A stretch of 57,435 nt of DNA from JBCCCJ01 sp039029315 (lineage in GTDB: Bacteria; Bacteroidota; Bacteroidia; J057), in contig JBCCGK010000079.1 of NCBI GenBank assembly GCA_039029315.1, forward strand, positions 1 to 57,435. The letters run 5' to 3'. The position numbers and the translations under genes were made by a program. The notes beneath the pieces are model-generated. The model was not told the DNA's origin, searched no databases, and saw only the letters and a program-made list of their open reading frames with translations. Positions 27,901 through 38,500 of this stretch are shown here, in pieces. Numbering within the stretch: position 1 is the first letter of the stretch; every line of letters begins with the position of its first letter.

Positions 27901-29375
27901 GAGGATTCTCCCTCAATTGTTTCCAGGCTTAGTTGGATGTCGCCGGAAGTTTTTGCTTCTACAGGGCTGTTTACGATCAACAGTAAGGGCTGCTTGCCTT
28001 GTTTTTCGAGCCGAAGCCTGTCTCCTTTGGCGATCGATATGGGCAGACCTTCTGTTGGGGGCGTGAGTGTCAAGGCATCTGAACTCAGGGTCTTTACGGT
28101 ACCCAACATAATGGTGGATACCTGACTATAGGCGCCATTGATCCCTTCAGGATCAGCAAAAATATCCACTTCATAGCCAAATTTCGCACCTTCGGTGTTG
28201 TCAGTATGGATACGGAAGCGTTCGGTATTGATCCACTCCATGCCTTCGATTTTGCCCTGGGGCAATGTGGGAGCGGAGATTGCGCCTTTCACTTCGTCGA
28301 GGGTATTGTCGGGCAACATCAGTTCCTTGGGAACATTGAATAATTGAGTCGCTTCAGCTTGTTGATGAAAGCCTTTGAGTTTGACCTGACTGAGTGTGCC
28401 ATCTTTTTTGACTGCAAAGTCCAGGGTTGCCGCCCCTTGATTGGTAGGCACGACCAATAGGACCCGAGTGGCAACTTTGAGTAGATGCGTGTCATGACGT
28501 CGTGATTCTTCTCGTTGAAGATCGTACTTGCTAGCGACCAATCCATTCGTCACCTTTAAGGCATTCCCATCGCTGTCTTGCAGTTGGATGGCATAGCGAA
28601 TGACGCCCGGACGATTGTCCAAATCCTTGAGGTCGAAGCGACCATGAAGATCTGAGCGAATAGAGGTGATTTCTACTCTGCTTTCCTTCCCGTTATATGC
28701 AAAAACATGCCAATAATAGCGGTCTTTTTCCTCTGTAGGCAGGAGTACAACAGAAAATCTCCCATCCACCAAGTCTCGAATCAATCCTAACTCTGTCGTG
28801 GGTTCGAAAAAAGGCTGACCCTCGGGATCTCTAAAGTCCATCACATCTGCTTGTTTCAGTCCTGTTGTGCCTGTTAGATGTTGTGCCTTATATTTCTGAC
28901 CGCTGGCCCGGAAGCGGACTTCCAATTTGGGATTCAGCTTGTTGGTTAATCCATCGAATACAAAGCGATCCATAAGGAGGGTCTGGCTGTTGGATTGACG
29001 GAAAATATAGAGGTGGCCTATTCCAGAGACCAATTGAACGGCAGTTGGATGGGTCAAGGCTGCGCTTTTTTCATATCTGGAGCGCATCAGGTAATCGCCC
29101 TCCTTTACGCCATACCAATCTTCCTGCTGAGACCTATATTCTTGCCCCTCCTGGACCTCGACAGAGGGATCTGCTGCTTCATCAGGCAGGATCAAAGCCT
29201 GCCAATCTTCCCAACCTATGCGATCACCCGGAGCTTGCTCCAAATAACTGTCTTCAAATCCATCCTGCTTGATGGTATACCACAGTTTGCCAGCTTTGTC
29301 TGTCGCCAACAGGATGAGCTTGCCATCATGGGTGATGCTATTGATATATTGAATATGTTGTTTTGCTAATAACAT
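18954..29375 (-). CDS. Giant LamG/FG-GAP protein, paralogue A (3473 residues)
   Basis: 3473 residues, no signal peptide and no T9SS sorting domain. Approximate order: N-terminal module shared with the other two giants (1-600; HLYIFRQS near 125, EPTTELGL...SVVLLPT near 200); a LamG fold starting LDGNGDYVQVDG near 605, apparently interrupted twice, by a propeller-like block at 672-1030 and by FG-GAP propeller repeats at 1110-1460 (FGASLAYARGLLVIGDPG type), resuming at GKISEVQLWSKK near 1465; coiled coils near 1705 and 1970-2040; three or four more LamG domains between 2140 and 2750 (TVETWFEFPL, TVSAWVKWSS, SFSLWVKADLF, VRMWDRPLS); C-terminal module from EGAPPVPSENLT (about 2885) with MNPAYTKNGTLDG, an acidic coiled coil (3180-3230), NTYVWDADGG, a hydrophobic/Gly-rich stretch at 3280-3335, YRFMSFYLDG and HRVTYVER. 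It lies downstream of its tandem paralogue. Function is unknown; LamG and FG-GAP folds usually bind glycans or proteins. Confidence 0.92.
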   Translation of the reverse strand: MLLAKQHIQYINSITHDGKLILLATDKAGKLWYTIKQDGFEDSYLEQAPGDRIGWEDWQALILPDEAADPSVEVQEGQEYRSQQEDWYGVKEGDYLMRSRYEKSAALTHPTAVQLVSGIGHLYIFRQSNSQTLLMDRFVFDGLTNKLNPKLEVRFRASGQKYKAQHLTGTTGLKQADVMDFRDPEGQPFFEPTTELGLIRDLVDGRFSVVLLPTEEKDRYYWHVFAYNGKESRVEITSIRSDLHGRFDLKDLDNRPGVIRYAIQLQDSDGNALKVTNGLVASKYDLQREESRRHDTHLLKVATRVLLVVPTNQGAATLDFAVKKDGTLSQVKLKGFHQQAEATQLFNVPKELMLPDNTLDEVKGAISAPTLPQGKIEGMEWINTERFRIHTDNTEGAKFGYEVDIFADPEGINGAYSQVSTIMLGTVKTLSSDALTLTPPTEGLPISIAKGDRLRLEKQGKQPLLLIVNSPVEAKTSGDIQLSLETIEGESSQSLNAYQTASVIHAGIFDLTTPKDLGSWRLKKRIPPVFDGKITAVETQGDDGLRVHTHFHTLQTGNHIRIANGSAYLGASRVLGEDNKHITLQRFWQPGEVINLDDLNKNRRGLTLDGNGDYVQVDGIEVDLPRQDERFAQTVMGWIKWTKPALQTDPQSILDTGSMKVSILNGGKLSITSQLLELTESKDFHTYKLSIAGFSSLVEKLRSQSNSSIQDIVLSDEILLISYKAGSTHGSSILQYQKDAEGVWQALPDLNLRIDGFSTIETNCISLNESGTELAVVSIFDTPSNKNKHATLRLFSINRDGSIADQTFLHTWEVDRSKVNSGFPQGYKQICFYKDFVFVPVAKNSISFFHRKNGSWSLEETIPNHPNIGGIAADDDYLYVGDPYNYQAESNSHYSASHTDPTSYHEAGGVVRYKFNPQGTPMWQREDTPLILTNPIPDIHFGHTLALHKNKLAVGAPGHDPLKENSRVYLYLKDEQAPSGWKFVQELQAPDKYYTENKYGFGSSLCFRPDGTLYIRRSIREVHAFAEDHSKSFSYTDEETLPANQWVHITASMVYDPTTKSTTAELLKDGQVVEIAGNKLLTGKNEISLFSLPSDDFQGKNLHIPTIEGLTPSIAFWQDSHMVIGLPSGNLSTHEASLLIYQRNSLSDSWTGDPTSNPNNRAFQKIGGSSTGYYGSAVVWGPKQEVLVGDPKASTTEGGKGKVFIHKLQSDGNWEVEPQSFISPPYGASNSSAFGAALQQADNRLFIGDPGDNKVYIYQLGNDHWQHHRTISAPRGHKRFGASLAYARGLLVIGDPGYKDPQEDAGAVFIYKEQTEGWTQVGAPLLSADHYSSSNFGKSLLLRANLLAIGVNSPLGHIHFYQLSTDGSKRRKIEGGFESLQNNQSGFGKMLGYDPQGLLFTADDSGIQLCAHFISNHTGSQDVANVLQATPPNVYPHAIPKLNLQSSHDNDLTSSLTIGKGYGGKISEVQLWSKKIDASEIAKRKYLRLTGREIDLMGYWRLSGIAHEGLEKSVFDFSIYGNHGIVHGDPFISEKSLARMVGAEDATEYLNAELFAVTEANLYTESFEFKITMGGKHLPNIDPNNYDHAQSDHTDPHLFKFYYWGKKDRVTHDKITEGFNPVQASFAEIPGEPDWYRATCTFEVPQGCKLIRLFHIRYVKGDAWDQLHVRKHKITRNSNSITGNFALDQVKLHSLGAEVDDTEFQTLIMQEQQEMSLLRKIEELNGLTNRIASLATLKAIISNLDGSNGEIQQARIALNKELINPSNYEVMILRRNDDSSFDALTLHASSEYSHIALEKTLGGPGYSAQLSDYISLDRLKKILKPIDATSATFEYDFLSRQQAKEELKNAAFSSSTSWTKEGQTDNYKYQAYSTIWEIELDNLGSDQDIKTTQISASGKTLDILVYNSHFGFEAGPRGDWPYGYYKVYMDKVNYMLAFHDPGKNLGMFQSHLWLIVPTKIQTPAGSRRIDTARERFEEKKRIRRKVANMIAKIEADTNKTGALDITGQIAALKTRLQSARTSLATTSNSVLTAIKQQDHATEKMHVYKPAEKDLLTSGALLNFVQTQSGFSALESGEGNIHLSYLDDKGRMRKTQYDTVSDHQNAYVQQWLIDGARRCQNLNTRNSVITFDQDKEKSPFLGKEWTVETWFEFPLAVDTKSWKSRTWNTLLSSDEGRLIAIRNGKWLGVEIDGYFHSIEFDLLKKLTPGWHHLAISSQAIVGIKKEEQKVERKGLSAQELTCYLDGKPIGKINNSPEALLLDGQGRAETDQAYHFFQEDNSVSKEFTVSAWVKWSSIQGSAPILTLKHDEAIYCSLGAKAENGQAYLTLNLGTNTEITSFVPFATTANEWHYVSYSVLYSANTYFVFAYLDGQILPLKDLLSSREKPMLEFGEAALSFPNAPLKAVLGGDGTGSSGWKGEMAQVVLWKKYRHQSLVETDMFRAFTGEEFDLVGHWTFGGELVLDRSPSKANAQYHGTFAGRDKANLKSYSLHLQHPIHAIGNNISQTNNVRNEAFGKLAELRIWNTALNKEEIEVNSKTTLTGNEPGLLAYYSFDGNIKDVTGRGRNGTSSSGVDWVCSAPIGRLGHHAMKFDGHSTYLKAEHIQFIPKDVLSFSLWVKADLFSPYTSIIRKWGEQAGLFDVYLNADNHLELKVFIYNQPSIKITDPEILQRTEWIHLAVVIDSTMCSFFKNGKLLESTKAKQPYDVSTFHDNMPFSIGAKLKDRGELAHDPNYWQGQICQVRMWDRPLSKDDILEDMAQTISPNELGLVAHWPLDNFQGGVSLDKDNQSWQVSSHQECSNLVDPDYPLVIGGTPKIAAANPANAVVINEYSTMRMTTFADGQERLVPMLRRSFAIPSLGGVELLSDQRIEELEKVWIGNAQFNPTLLGYIEGAPPVPSENLTFAADYNGASSIKLSQSEKTKYSWNRSQDGSLGFTLDASIGLHQENRVGIGVGVSIEQNLLGILAKAKANVGFSYHWLNSSTVSTTSIEAFNDSLALRGGKESFARIPQLGKRFIPKNVGYALVISSMADVYILRLKRSKRMISYQVTPVPNMPPDINTITFMMNPAYTKNGTLDGLNGTSAADDHFYKHVPGMRAEYGSLYPASYFRLAEAYKLKTQIDRIDKERESYFVNFNSLLVDETSLNSEIGAEQGGYGDFQGIDVSDDTTDNGSITPLTPEEKLAQQEEQEKKSKEKGDQLTDDVESLEEDMEKQQEEKEEEINNKIEDLDKRVHAAEAFAGWQKKMENLLIRAGKRNIVNTYVWDADGGLRSEQQQFANTVEHSIGGSINLSGSIGVGFQMRIGPLALAMTPLATFGLVQTMNKSNAVSEGFSLSVDLGGVEHRGVTDHNDYPILPGEKVDRYRFMSFYLDGDTQHFKDFFSKVVDPEWLASNDEEALALRQISQDKPNKTWRVLHRVTYVERPSLMGFSSDTRKLVETELQTDSQQIIERLEKLNSDQVWLRRLADEIKKQIK

Positions 29376-29425
29376 GTTTTGAAAATTTGAACTGTGAGAA
29401 AAAGAGAAATCGCCATCACCTCTAA

Positions 29426-29586
29426 GAGACTGTTTTGGAATCTGTGCTGAGAATTTTTAGGAGGTATTTTTTTCTCAGACAAGGCTCTTTTTTGTTCACA
29501 TAGTGGTGCTATGGGAACAAAAAAAGCCGCCGGATGAGGAAAAAAGACGCATACAAAAAATAAGTGACAGATTTCCAAACAGTCTC
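29426..29586. mobile_element. MITE-like element, copy 1
   Basis: 161 bp with terminal inverted repeats beginning GAGACTGTTTTGGAA and ending TTTCCAAACAGTCTC, flanked on both sides by TAA (a possible 3-bp target duplication). It has no coding capacity. It contains an internal hairpin (TTTTTTGTTC...GAACAAAAAA with CATAG/CTATG inside) that could terminate transcription. It matches copy 2 at 39221-39381 with 13 differences by eye (about 92 percent). It fills most of the gap between the two duplicated giants. The ends resemble those of some IS5-family elements, but the parent transposase is not in the window. Confidence 0.8.
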
Positions 29587-29591
29587 TAAGA

Positions 29592-32500
29592 TCATGTCTG
29601 TAGCTTCTTTTTGATGGTGTCCAATAGCCTCCTCAACAAGACCTGATCTCCTTCAAGCTGCTTGATTTGTTCTAGTATTTGCAGGGCTTCTGTTTCCACT
29701 TCAGTTCCCACGACTTTGCGTGTATCTGAGCCAAAGCCCATCAATGCCGGACGTTCTACATAGGTGACCCGATGAAGGACGCGCCAGGTTTTATTGGGCC
29801 TATCCTGTGAAATTTGACGTAAGGCACGAGCCTCTTCATCATTGCTCATCAGCCATTCCGGATCTACAACTTTGCTAAAAAAATCCTTAAAGTGTTGGGT
29901 CGCACCATCCAGATAGAAGCTCATAAAGCGATAGCGATCCACTTTTTCTCCAGGAAGAATTGGATAATCGTTTTGGTCAGTGATGCCTCTAAATTCTACG
30001 CCTCCCATCTTTACATTCAAGGAAAAGCCCTTGCTGAACGCATTGCTTTTGTTCATGGTCTGCGTCAGGGACATATTGAATAAGGGGGTCAATTTTGATT
30101 TGGGGAGAAAAGCTTCAAACTCGAGTTCTGCTCCAAGGGCCCCAGTCAGATTGACGCTTCCTCCGATGGCATGTTCTATCGTATTGGCAAACTGCTGGAC
30201 CTCACTTCTGAGCCCTCCATCTGCATCCCAAACATAGGTATTGACGATGTTTCGCTTTCCGGCTCGAATCAGCAGATTTTCCATTTTCTTCTGCCAGCCC
30301 GCAAAAGCAGCTGAAGCATGAACCCGTTTTTCGGCATCACTAATCTTGGCCTTGATTTCTTTCTCTTTTTCTTCCTGCTCCTGTTCTAATTCTTCCTCCA
30401 TATCACTCACATCTGCTTTCGTATCACTGGCACTGGATTCCTTTCGATCCGCTATTTTGCTATTCGGGGAGGTGATCCCTTCTCCCGGCATATTGATCCC
30501 TTGTAAGCTGTCATAGTCATCTGTATCGGCGTCGATTTCTCTGTCGAGGGAGATTTCGTCAATCAATCTGCTGTCAAAGTTGATGAAATAGCTTTCTCGC
30601 TCTTTATCTATTTGATCGATCTGATTTTTGAGCTGGTAGGCTTCTGCAGGTCGGAAATAACTTGCAGGATACAGTGATCCGTATTCTGCGCGCATGTTCG
30701 GCACATGTGCATACAATCTATCATCTGCCGCCCAGCTTCCATTTAATCCATCCAGTGTTCCATTCTTGGTATAGGCAGGATTCATCATGAAAGTGATGGT
30801 GTTGATGTCAGGAGGCATATTCGGAACCGGGGTGACTTGATAAGACACCATTCGCTTGCTGCGTTTGAGTCTCAGCACATAGACATCAGCTAAACTTGAA
30901 ATAACCAGGGCATAGCCTACATTCTTTGGAATAAAGCGCTCGCCTAGTTGTGGTATCCTGACAAATGCTTCCTTGCTCCCTCTCAAGGTCAGAGAATCGT
31001 TGAATAGCTTGGTAGTATTTGCCGAAACTGTGCTGCTATTCAGGAACTTATAAGCAAAGTCCAATTTAGCTTTAAAATCCAGTTTGGTTTCAAACAGGCT
31101 CTGTGATATGGCAACGAGGAAACCGCTTCTCGCTTTTATTTCTTTATACAATCCCAATGCAGTATCAAGAGAGATACCCAATGAACCATCCTGGGAGCGT
31201 TTCCAGCTGTATTGCACATCATTGGCTTGGGACAGCGTGACGGAGGTAGCCCCACTATAATCATCCTTCAGGGTCAGGTTTTCACTGGGTACAGGAGGCG
31301 CTCCTTCTATATAGCCCAACAATGTCGGATTCAATTGGGCATTGCCAATCCAGCTTTTTTCCAACTCCTCTATCCGTTGATCAAATAACAACTCAACCCC
31401 CCCTAACATCGGCATCGCGAAAAAGCGCCGCATCATGGCGACCAATTCCTGGCTACCGTCCTCTTTTTGCCCCAAGCGCATATTGCTGTATTCACTCGCA
31501 ACGACGGCCGCGCTGCGCTGCATAGCGGTGATGCCGGGATTGCCCTTGACAACTGCAGGATAATTGGCATACATCAGATTGGGGGCTTGCTTGTGGTACA
31601 AGACTTGTGTGTTGTCAGCAGCTAGGGAGATCCCATGATGGATCACATCCAATGGCCAATGAGCAATCAGCCCATAGCTATCAGGATGAATGGGATGATC
31701 CATATCCTGAACAATTTCAATCTCGGATAAGGGGCGATCCCAGATACGCACTTGCGCCAGTTCGCCTTCCCATGGCCAATGCGCGTTTTGTTCGACCGCA
31801 TCAAACATTCCACCTATCGTCAGTGGGACAGATGTATCGTTAATTTTATCCGTTAATGGATGCTGACTGTTCCTCTCTTTCCTCACAACTTCTTTCGCAT
31901 TCCTGTACAATTTCACGCTTCCATAGTCGATCACAAAGGTAACATGCACCCATTGATTCAGGACCAGAGGCTCAGGGTCTATGAGTTGGACAAGGTCATT
32001 TTGATCAGTATGAATCAGGAGTTCCAGACTTCCATCAGTTGCCTTATCATTTGTGCCCAAATGAAAGCGACCAGGGCCTTGGTCACGCCAGTTTTTGATG
32101 ATACTTGATCGATTTTTGGGAGCCTTTGTCGCTTTTATCCAGACAGATACAGTCAGAACATCTGTTGGCAAAAAGTCTGGATCTTCTATGTGAAGGAAGT
32201 CAGATTGCCCATCAAACTGCATGACCGATTGGCCTAGTCGGCCGATTGGGGCTGCACATGCCCAATCGCTCGTCTGGCTATCCGTTCCATTCTGTCCATT
32301 CCCGCTGGCATCTCTGGTGTGGGTATTCAGAGGATAGTAAGCCAGCAGACCAGGTTCATTGCCAGTCAGGGCGGTTTTGCTGTTGATCTCGATTTCATGA
32401 GGATTCAAAGCCTCCTCCCATATTCGGACTTCTGCTATTTTTCCGATGGGTTCATGCTTAGTTGTGACATGATTCCCGATAGCAGCTATGGAGCCCTGTA

Positions 32501-35500
32501 TACCGATTGGATGCACATGAACTTGTGGGAGGGATTTTCCGGCAAAGCTTCCATGGTAGCTGGCATGGGCAGCGGAAGAGGAAATATCGATCACCTCATC
32601 ATCTTTGAATTCCCAACAGCTAAGCAATCCTCCCTCATTTCCACTGAAGCTCCGGAACATGTCTGATTCCACTTCTTGCTGGAATTTGAAGATATCCCAT
32701 AGGCAAACCTGCGTCAGATCGCCTTTCCAGCCATGTTCAAGCTGATTGTTATTCCACTCTCCTCCGATATGAACATGATACGGTCCTGCTGGCAGACTTA
32801 AGGAAAGGATCAAGGCATTCGCAAAGGTCGAAGAAGTTTGACTGTCTTTAATATTGATCATCTGCCCATTGAGATAGGCAAAGACGATATACTTATCTTC
32901 CACATAAAAAAGAGAAAGCGCGACATGTGTCCAATCATGTTCTGGAATCCTGTCCTGAGATTCAATTCGCTTCGAATCGCCCAGTTGAACAGTAAGTTTT
33001 TTAGACCGATCTATCCCTATTTTTAGTGCCACTTGTCCACTTTCATTCTGGACTTTCAACATCGTTTGCTCAGTGCCTGCCCCCACAATTCTTATCCAGG
33101 CGGAGGCGGAAAGTTCCTTGATCTGAGGCGTTTGGTCTTTTTTCCAGAAATGATGGACCGTTTTGCTCATGACACATCCATGTCCATCCAGGGAGATAGA
33201 TCTGGGCATCTCTTCGATCTGTCCGATGATTTTTCCATCCAGATAAAAACGAATTCGATGTGAAGCAATCTCCACCTTCCCAGCATTGTTCACTTCGATT
33301 TTTTCTTCCGGGGACAACTCTTGAGATACGATGGCCAGATGATGCCAGCCGGGTGTCACTTCTTCTAGCAGATCATATGCAGCAGCTTTGAAAAAGCCTC
33401 TACTTTCGATTCCGATCCATCTGCCATGTTTGATGGCTATTTGTCGGCCCTGTTGGTTACTCAGGATGGTATTCCATCGTCTTGCATCCCAGGTCGAGCT
33501 ATTGGGTGCCAGCGGAAACTCCAACCAGCTTTCTACAGTCCAATTATTGGTCAGTTCAGGTTCTTTGCCTGTTTCGAAGCTGATGATGCTATCATCCAGG
33601 TTTAGATTTTTACACAGGCGCATGCCATCCATTGTCCAGGATTCAGCATTCGCATCCCGATAATCTGCCACGGCATCATATTGGCTTTGACGCATGCGAC
33701 CACTCTGGTCAAAATAATTGAGGTGGATATTTCCATCTACACTTTCCAGCATAGAGATGCTGCTATGTGCCTTGGCAAATGACAGGAGGGCCCCTTGCGT
33801 ATTCAGCTCCTTTTCCTTGGGCAAATAGGTGTGCATGCTCAAGGCCGTATTTCTGGTGTTGCTTACTGAGGTGACAAAGCTTTGGTTGTTGCTGCTGAGC
33901 CTTGTTCTGATAGCTGGGAGAGCTGAATCTAGGGTCTTGATTCTTTGCTTGATAGTCCTACTCGTAATGCCTGCATCCTGTTTTTCCTTTCGAATAAAGT
34001 CCTCCAGATCTCTTTTCAGCCTTTTGATTCCCTCGTATTTGTTTCTGGTACTTTCCAGTTTTCTTTTTCCTTGCTGAGAAGGAATATTTGTAGGGACAAT
34101 CAACCAGAATTTGTTATGAGATGGATCATTTACATCATCATAAAGGTTTAGGTCACCGAAACGTGATTCCAGAAACATGTCTTGTTCTGGTCCCCATAAG
34201 CGATAGAAGTCATTGATTCCTTGATCCGCATTGCCTTGGATTTTCTGTATTTGAATATGGAATGCTTTATATGAAATAAAAGTTTCCATCAATTCTTTTT
34301 CCCCTCCATCGTTGAGAAAGGAGTTGTATTGAAGGATTTTAATCCCTCCTTTTCCATAAGGAGAAGATTCCGCAAGTGTAATTTTTTTGCCATCTACAAT
34401 CAAGGCATATGTGTCCGGACTGACCCGTTCAAATTCACAAGTTGGCCAAGTCGGTCTCGAAGAATTATCTTCATCGGAAGATGCTTGATATGCTTTGGCA
34501 TTTTTTGAGATGGCAGCTTTTGCAGCTTCAATTACGGGCCATTTTTCATCAAAGTCTATATCCTCAATGTCAGGAATGTCCAAAAATTCTTGTAAGTATT
34601 GACTGGGAAAGTAAGTATCCAGACTATAATCCTTCTGAAAAGAAAAATAAGGATATTCTAAAAAAGGGCTTAGGTATCGCCACTTATCATCATTCTCCCA
34701 AGTGAGTGGCCAATAAGATTCTGAATCCGAGATGCCCCATGTTCTAACGATTCCTTCTGCAATACTGTTCTCTCCTTTTGCCATCAAAAAACACTGAAAA
34801 TTGCTCAGGTCCACAAGCTCTTTGCGATAGGCTTGCCTTAAGCGAAGCAATTCTCCTCCATTGACCCATGCCAACATCTTTTGGGCAACTTCCAGGGCGT
34901 TTGTCCTGCCCAGTCTATCTTTCAGAGATTCGATTTTGCGCAGGATCTCCCTTTCTTCCTGCTCCTTTTCCATCAAGTCTGCCAACATTTGTTGCAAATG
35001 CTGGTCATCTCCTCCGAGTGGATTGAGCAGCACTTCATCCTGGATATACTGCTCGGTGACACTATTGCTATTGAGCGTGATTTTGTGCCTGCGAATATGG
35101 AGTTGATCCCAATTATCGCCACGTATCAACTTGAGATTGAACAGGCGAATGAGACCGCAGCCCGGGGGAATCTCAAAGGTGCAGCTCGCCCGATACCAAC
35201 CATCTCCATTGGGGATGGCTTCAAAATTGGCCTGCTTTTCCTTGAAACCAGTCGGGATTTTTTCGATCGTATGTCTGTCCTTCTTTCCCCAGTAGCTAAA
35301 TCGAAAAAGCGGGAAACCTCCCACGTTCTGAACGTCAAAGTTGGGGACGGGCTGCCCCTGATGTGTGACTTTGAATTCAAAGGATTCTGTATAATTGGCG
35401 GCCTGGGTGCCAGCAAATAGTTCCTGGTTCAGATACTCCTGGACAGGTTTCCCTCCCATCAGACGATCCAGGCTTTTTTCACTGATAAAAGGATCTCCAT

Positions 35501-38500
35501 GTACGATGCCTCGATTTCCATGGATGGAGAAGTCGTACACATATCGCAGATCTCCTTCATGTCCGATGGCATTGAGTCGCCAATATCCCCAAAGCCCCTG
35601 CTCTCTTCCTGTGAGCCTCAGAAACATGTGATTATAGATGTCTCCCTGATCAAACGCTCTTTCCCAGACTTGTGCTTCTGATAGCTTGCCCTGGAAGCTT
35701 TTTCCTATTTCAAAAAGAGGCAATTGTTCCTCCTCTCCTGCTTTCAATAAGATGGGATCGAGGTTTGAGATGGGTCGCAGATTGTTGAGGACAGATGGGA
35801 GAGGTTTGGTCTTTCCTGTTGTTTGAATCCCAAATTCGTAGATATGCTGCTCCGAAGCGATGATCAACTCCTCCTCTGCCCCCAGGACCAGGGCCCTTCC
35901 ATAATGTGTATCTGTGGAAGCTGGTGGAAGCGTGAGGCTTTTGTCATTATCTTCGTACCAGGAATCCTGATCTGATTTTTTCTCAAATACCCATACTTTT
36001 CCCTTTCCATCGGATGTTGAGGTGCCAACAAGCATATTTTTTCCTTGCATGCGCACCGTTGTAATATGATTGTTGTCAAATACAGTTAGATGAACGTAGC
36101 CTTTTTTATAATAACCGGTATTTTGGCCTGCATCCAGTTGTTTGGTATAGATAAACACTCTCCCCTGCTCTTCGCAAGCAATTGACAGGTAGATATCTTG
36201 TTGGAAGGTATCTGTATTTGTTGATCTGCCCAGCGAAATTTTGCGACCAAAGTTCATATACCCTCCACTCCCTGGATTTTTTATTGTAGCAAAATCCGAT
36301 ATCGCATAATCAGGATCAATTTTGGGAATCGGATGTGGGTCTTTAGGAAGCCAGGAATCCAGAGAAGTATGAATATCGTCTTCTGTATAGGCTTTATTGG
36401 GCACATAGATATGCACTACTCCTGTGAACATGATCCCCTGACCAGTGTCGTTATTTGGCGCTTCTCCGGGAGCCCCTATAAACAACTCTTTTCTGGAAAG
36501 CTCATCTTCAAAAAAGCATAAGGAAGCACCGAAGTTCCTTGGATAGGATGTTTTTGATTGATAGTTGTCAGGCCCCTGAAAGGAATCATACAGCTCCCAA
36601 TTCCAATAGGTATCATTCCCACTTTGGATGTGGTGTTTACTATAAATGTGTACCTCACCGTCCCCGTTATTGGCTCCTGGCACGCCAATGATCAAATGGC
36701 TACCATCCTCATTAAATGCCAGAGATTTACCAAAATCGACACCAACAGTGGGAGCTGTTATCACAGCAGAATTCATTGCCTGCCATTGCTCTGTGTGATG
36801 TCTTTGGTAAAATGCAATTTCGCTTTTTGTCGTAGCCCCCAGCAGATTACTTACTGCCAAGGACTCCATCCCTGTATCCTGATGTTTGTGATAGGCAATG
36901 TCCCCTGTCCCATCCCAGGGATAGAAATCCTCGCTTTTATCTGTGGGAATTCCTTCAAAGCCCATAGCATTCAGACTTTGGGCGTTCGGGCCAACCTCTT
37001 CCCCATTGACCACCAATTGCAAATGACTTGTGTGGGTCGTGCCCTCATATCTGATGCTCCCGGCACAATGCACCCATTGATTCGTAGGGAATGCTTGTTC
37101 ATCTTTCCTGCTGTGCCTTGTGAGCGTGGCAGGATTGCCCGCAGGCACATCCATCATATTGGCTTCCAGGACCAATTTGCCTCCTTCATCCAGATATAGT
37201 TCCAGGACATCTCCTTTGATGATACTTTGCCTGCCTGGCCGCTTTTGTGGAGCAAATACCCAGATGGAGAAGCTTCTTTCAAAATCCTGATCTTCTAAGG
37301 GTTTTGCGATTTTCAGGTCCTTGATTTCGATATAATCATCTCCTCCGTCCAGGATAATACCTCTACGATTTTTATTCAGATCCTCCAGATTGATGATTTC
37401 TCCCGGTTGCCAGAATCGCTGCAAGGTGAGGCTATTGTCGCCTTGCTCGATGATACGAGACGCGCCCATATAGGCAGAAGCATTCGCGATTTGGATATAA
37501 GCACCTGTTGCGAGTTCATGGTAGGGGGTGTGGATGCGTAGTTTCCCACCGTTCAGGTCTTCAACAGCTGTGATCTTCCCCTCAAAGACCAAGGGCATCT
37601 GCTTTTTCAGTTTCCAGGACCCCAGTTTTTGAGGAGTCGTGATATCAAACATATTTCCGTGAACAACTGTAGCCGATACATAGCTATTCAATGATGCCTG
37701 ATCTTCGCCTTCGATGGGTTTTATTTCGACAGTAATCGTTCCTGTACGTTGGGAAGCAATGGCTTCCTCTATATAGACGACCATCATCTTATCTGACTTC
37801 TGCAATCGAAGTTTGTCTCCCTTTGCCAAAGCTACTGCTAGTCCAGAGGAGGAAGTTGTAAAGCTCAGACTATTCTTATTGAGCGCACTGACCGACCCCA
37901 ATGTAAGGGTTTTCACCTCACTATACTCTCCATTGATCCCATCCTGATCGGCAAACACATTGACTTCAAATCCATATTTGACTCCTTCCGTTTTGTCTGT
38001 CCTGAGGCGAAATCGTTCTGTATTGATCCACTCCAAAGCTTTGATCTCGCCTTTGGGCATCTCAGGATCATAGAGGATGCCTTTGATTTCGTCCAGCGTA
38101 TTATCAGGCAACATGATTTCCTTTGGCTGGTTGTACAGATGCGAAACCTTGCTCACATCATGTTTGGTGGAAATTTTCACCTGACTCAAGCTTCCGTCTT
38201 TTTTGGCGGCGAAACTCAGTGCTGCCGTTCCCTGGTCCGTAGGTACGGCAAGCATGACACGCGTCTCTTTGCGCAGCAATCGATCCCCCACCCTTGTCGA
38301 TACTTCTTGCTGAAGGTCGTATTTGCTGGCTGCAAGTCCTTCATTCACGATCAAGTCTGTTCCTCCAGCTTGTTTTAGCTGCATCGCATATCGCAAAATC
38401 CCCGGACGATTGTCCAGATCCTTGAGATCAAAGAGGCCATGAAGGGTGGAGCGAATGGAGCTGAGTTCCACCATTTTGGTCAGGGAGTTATAGGCAAAAA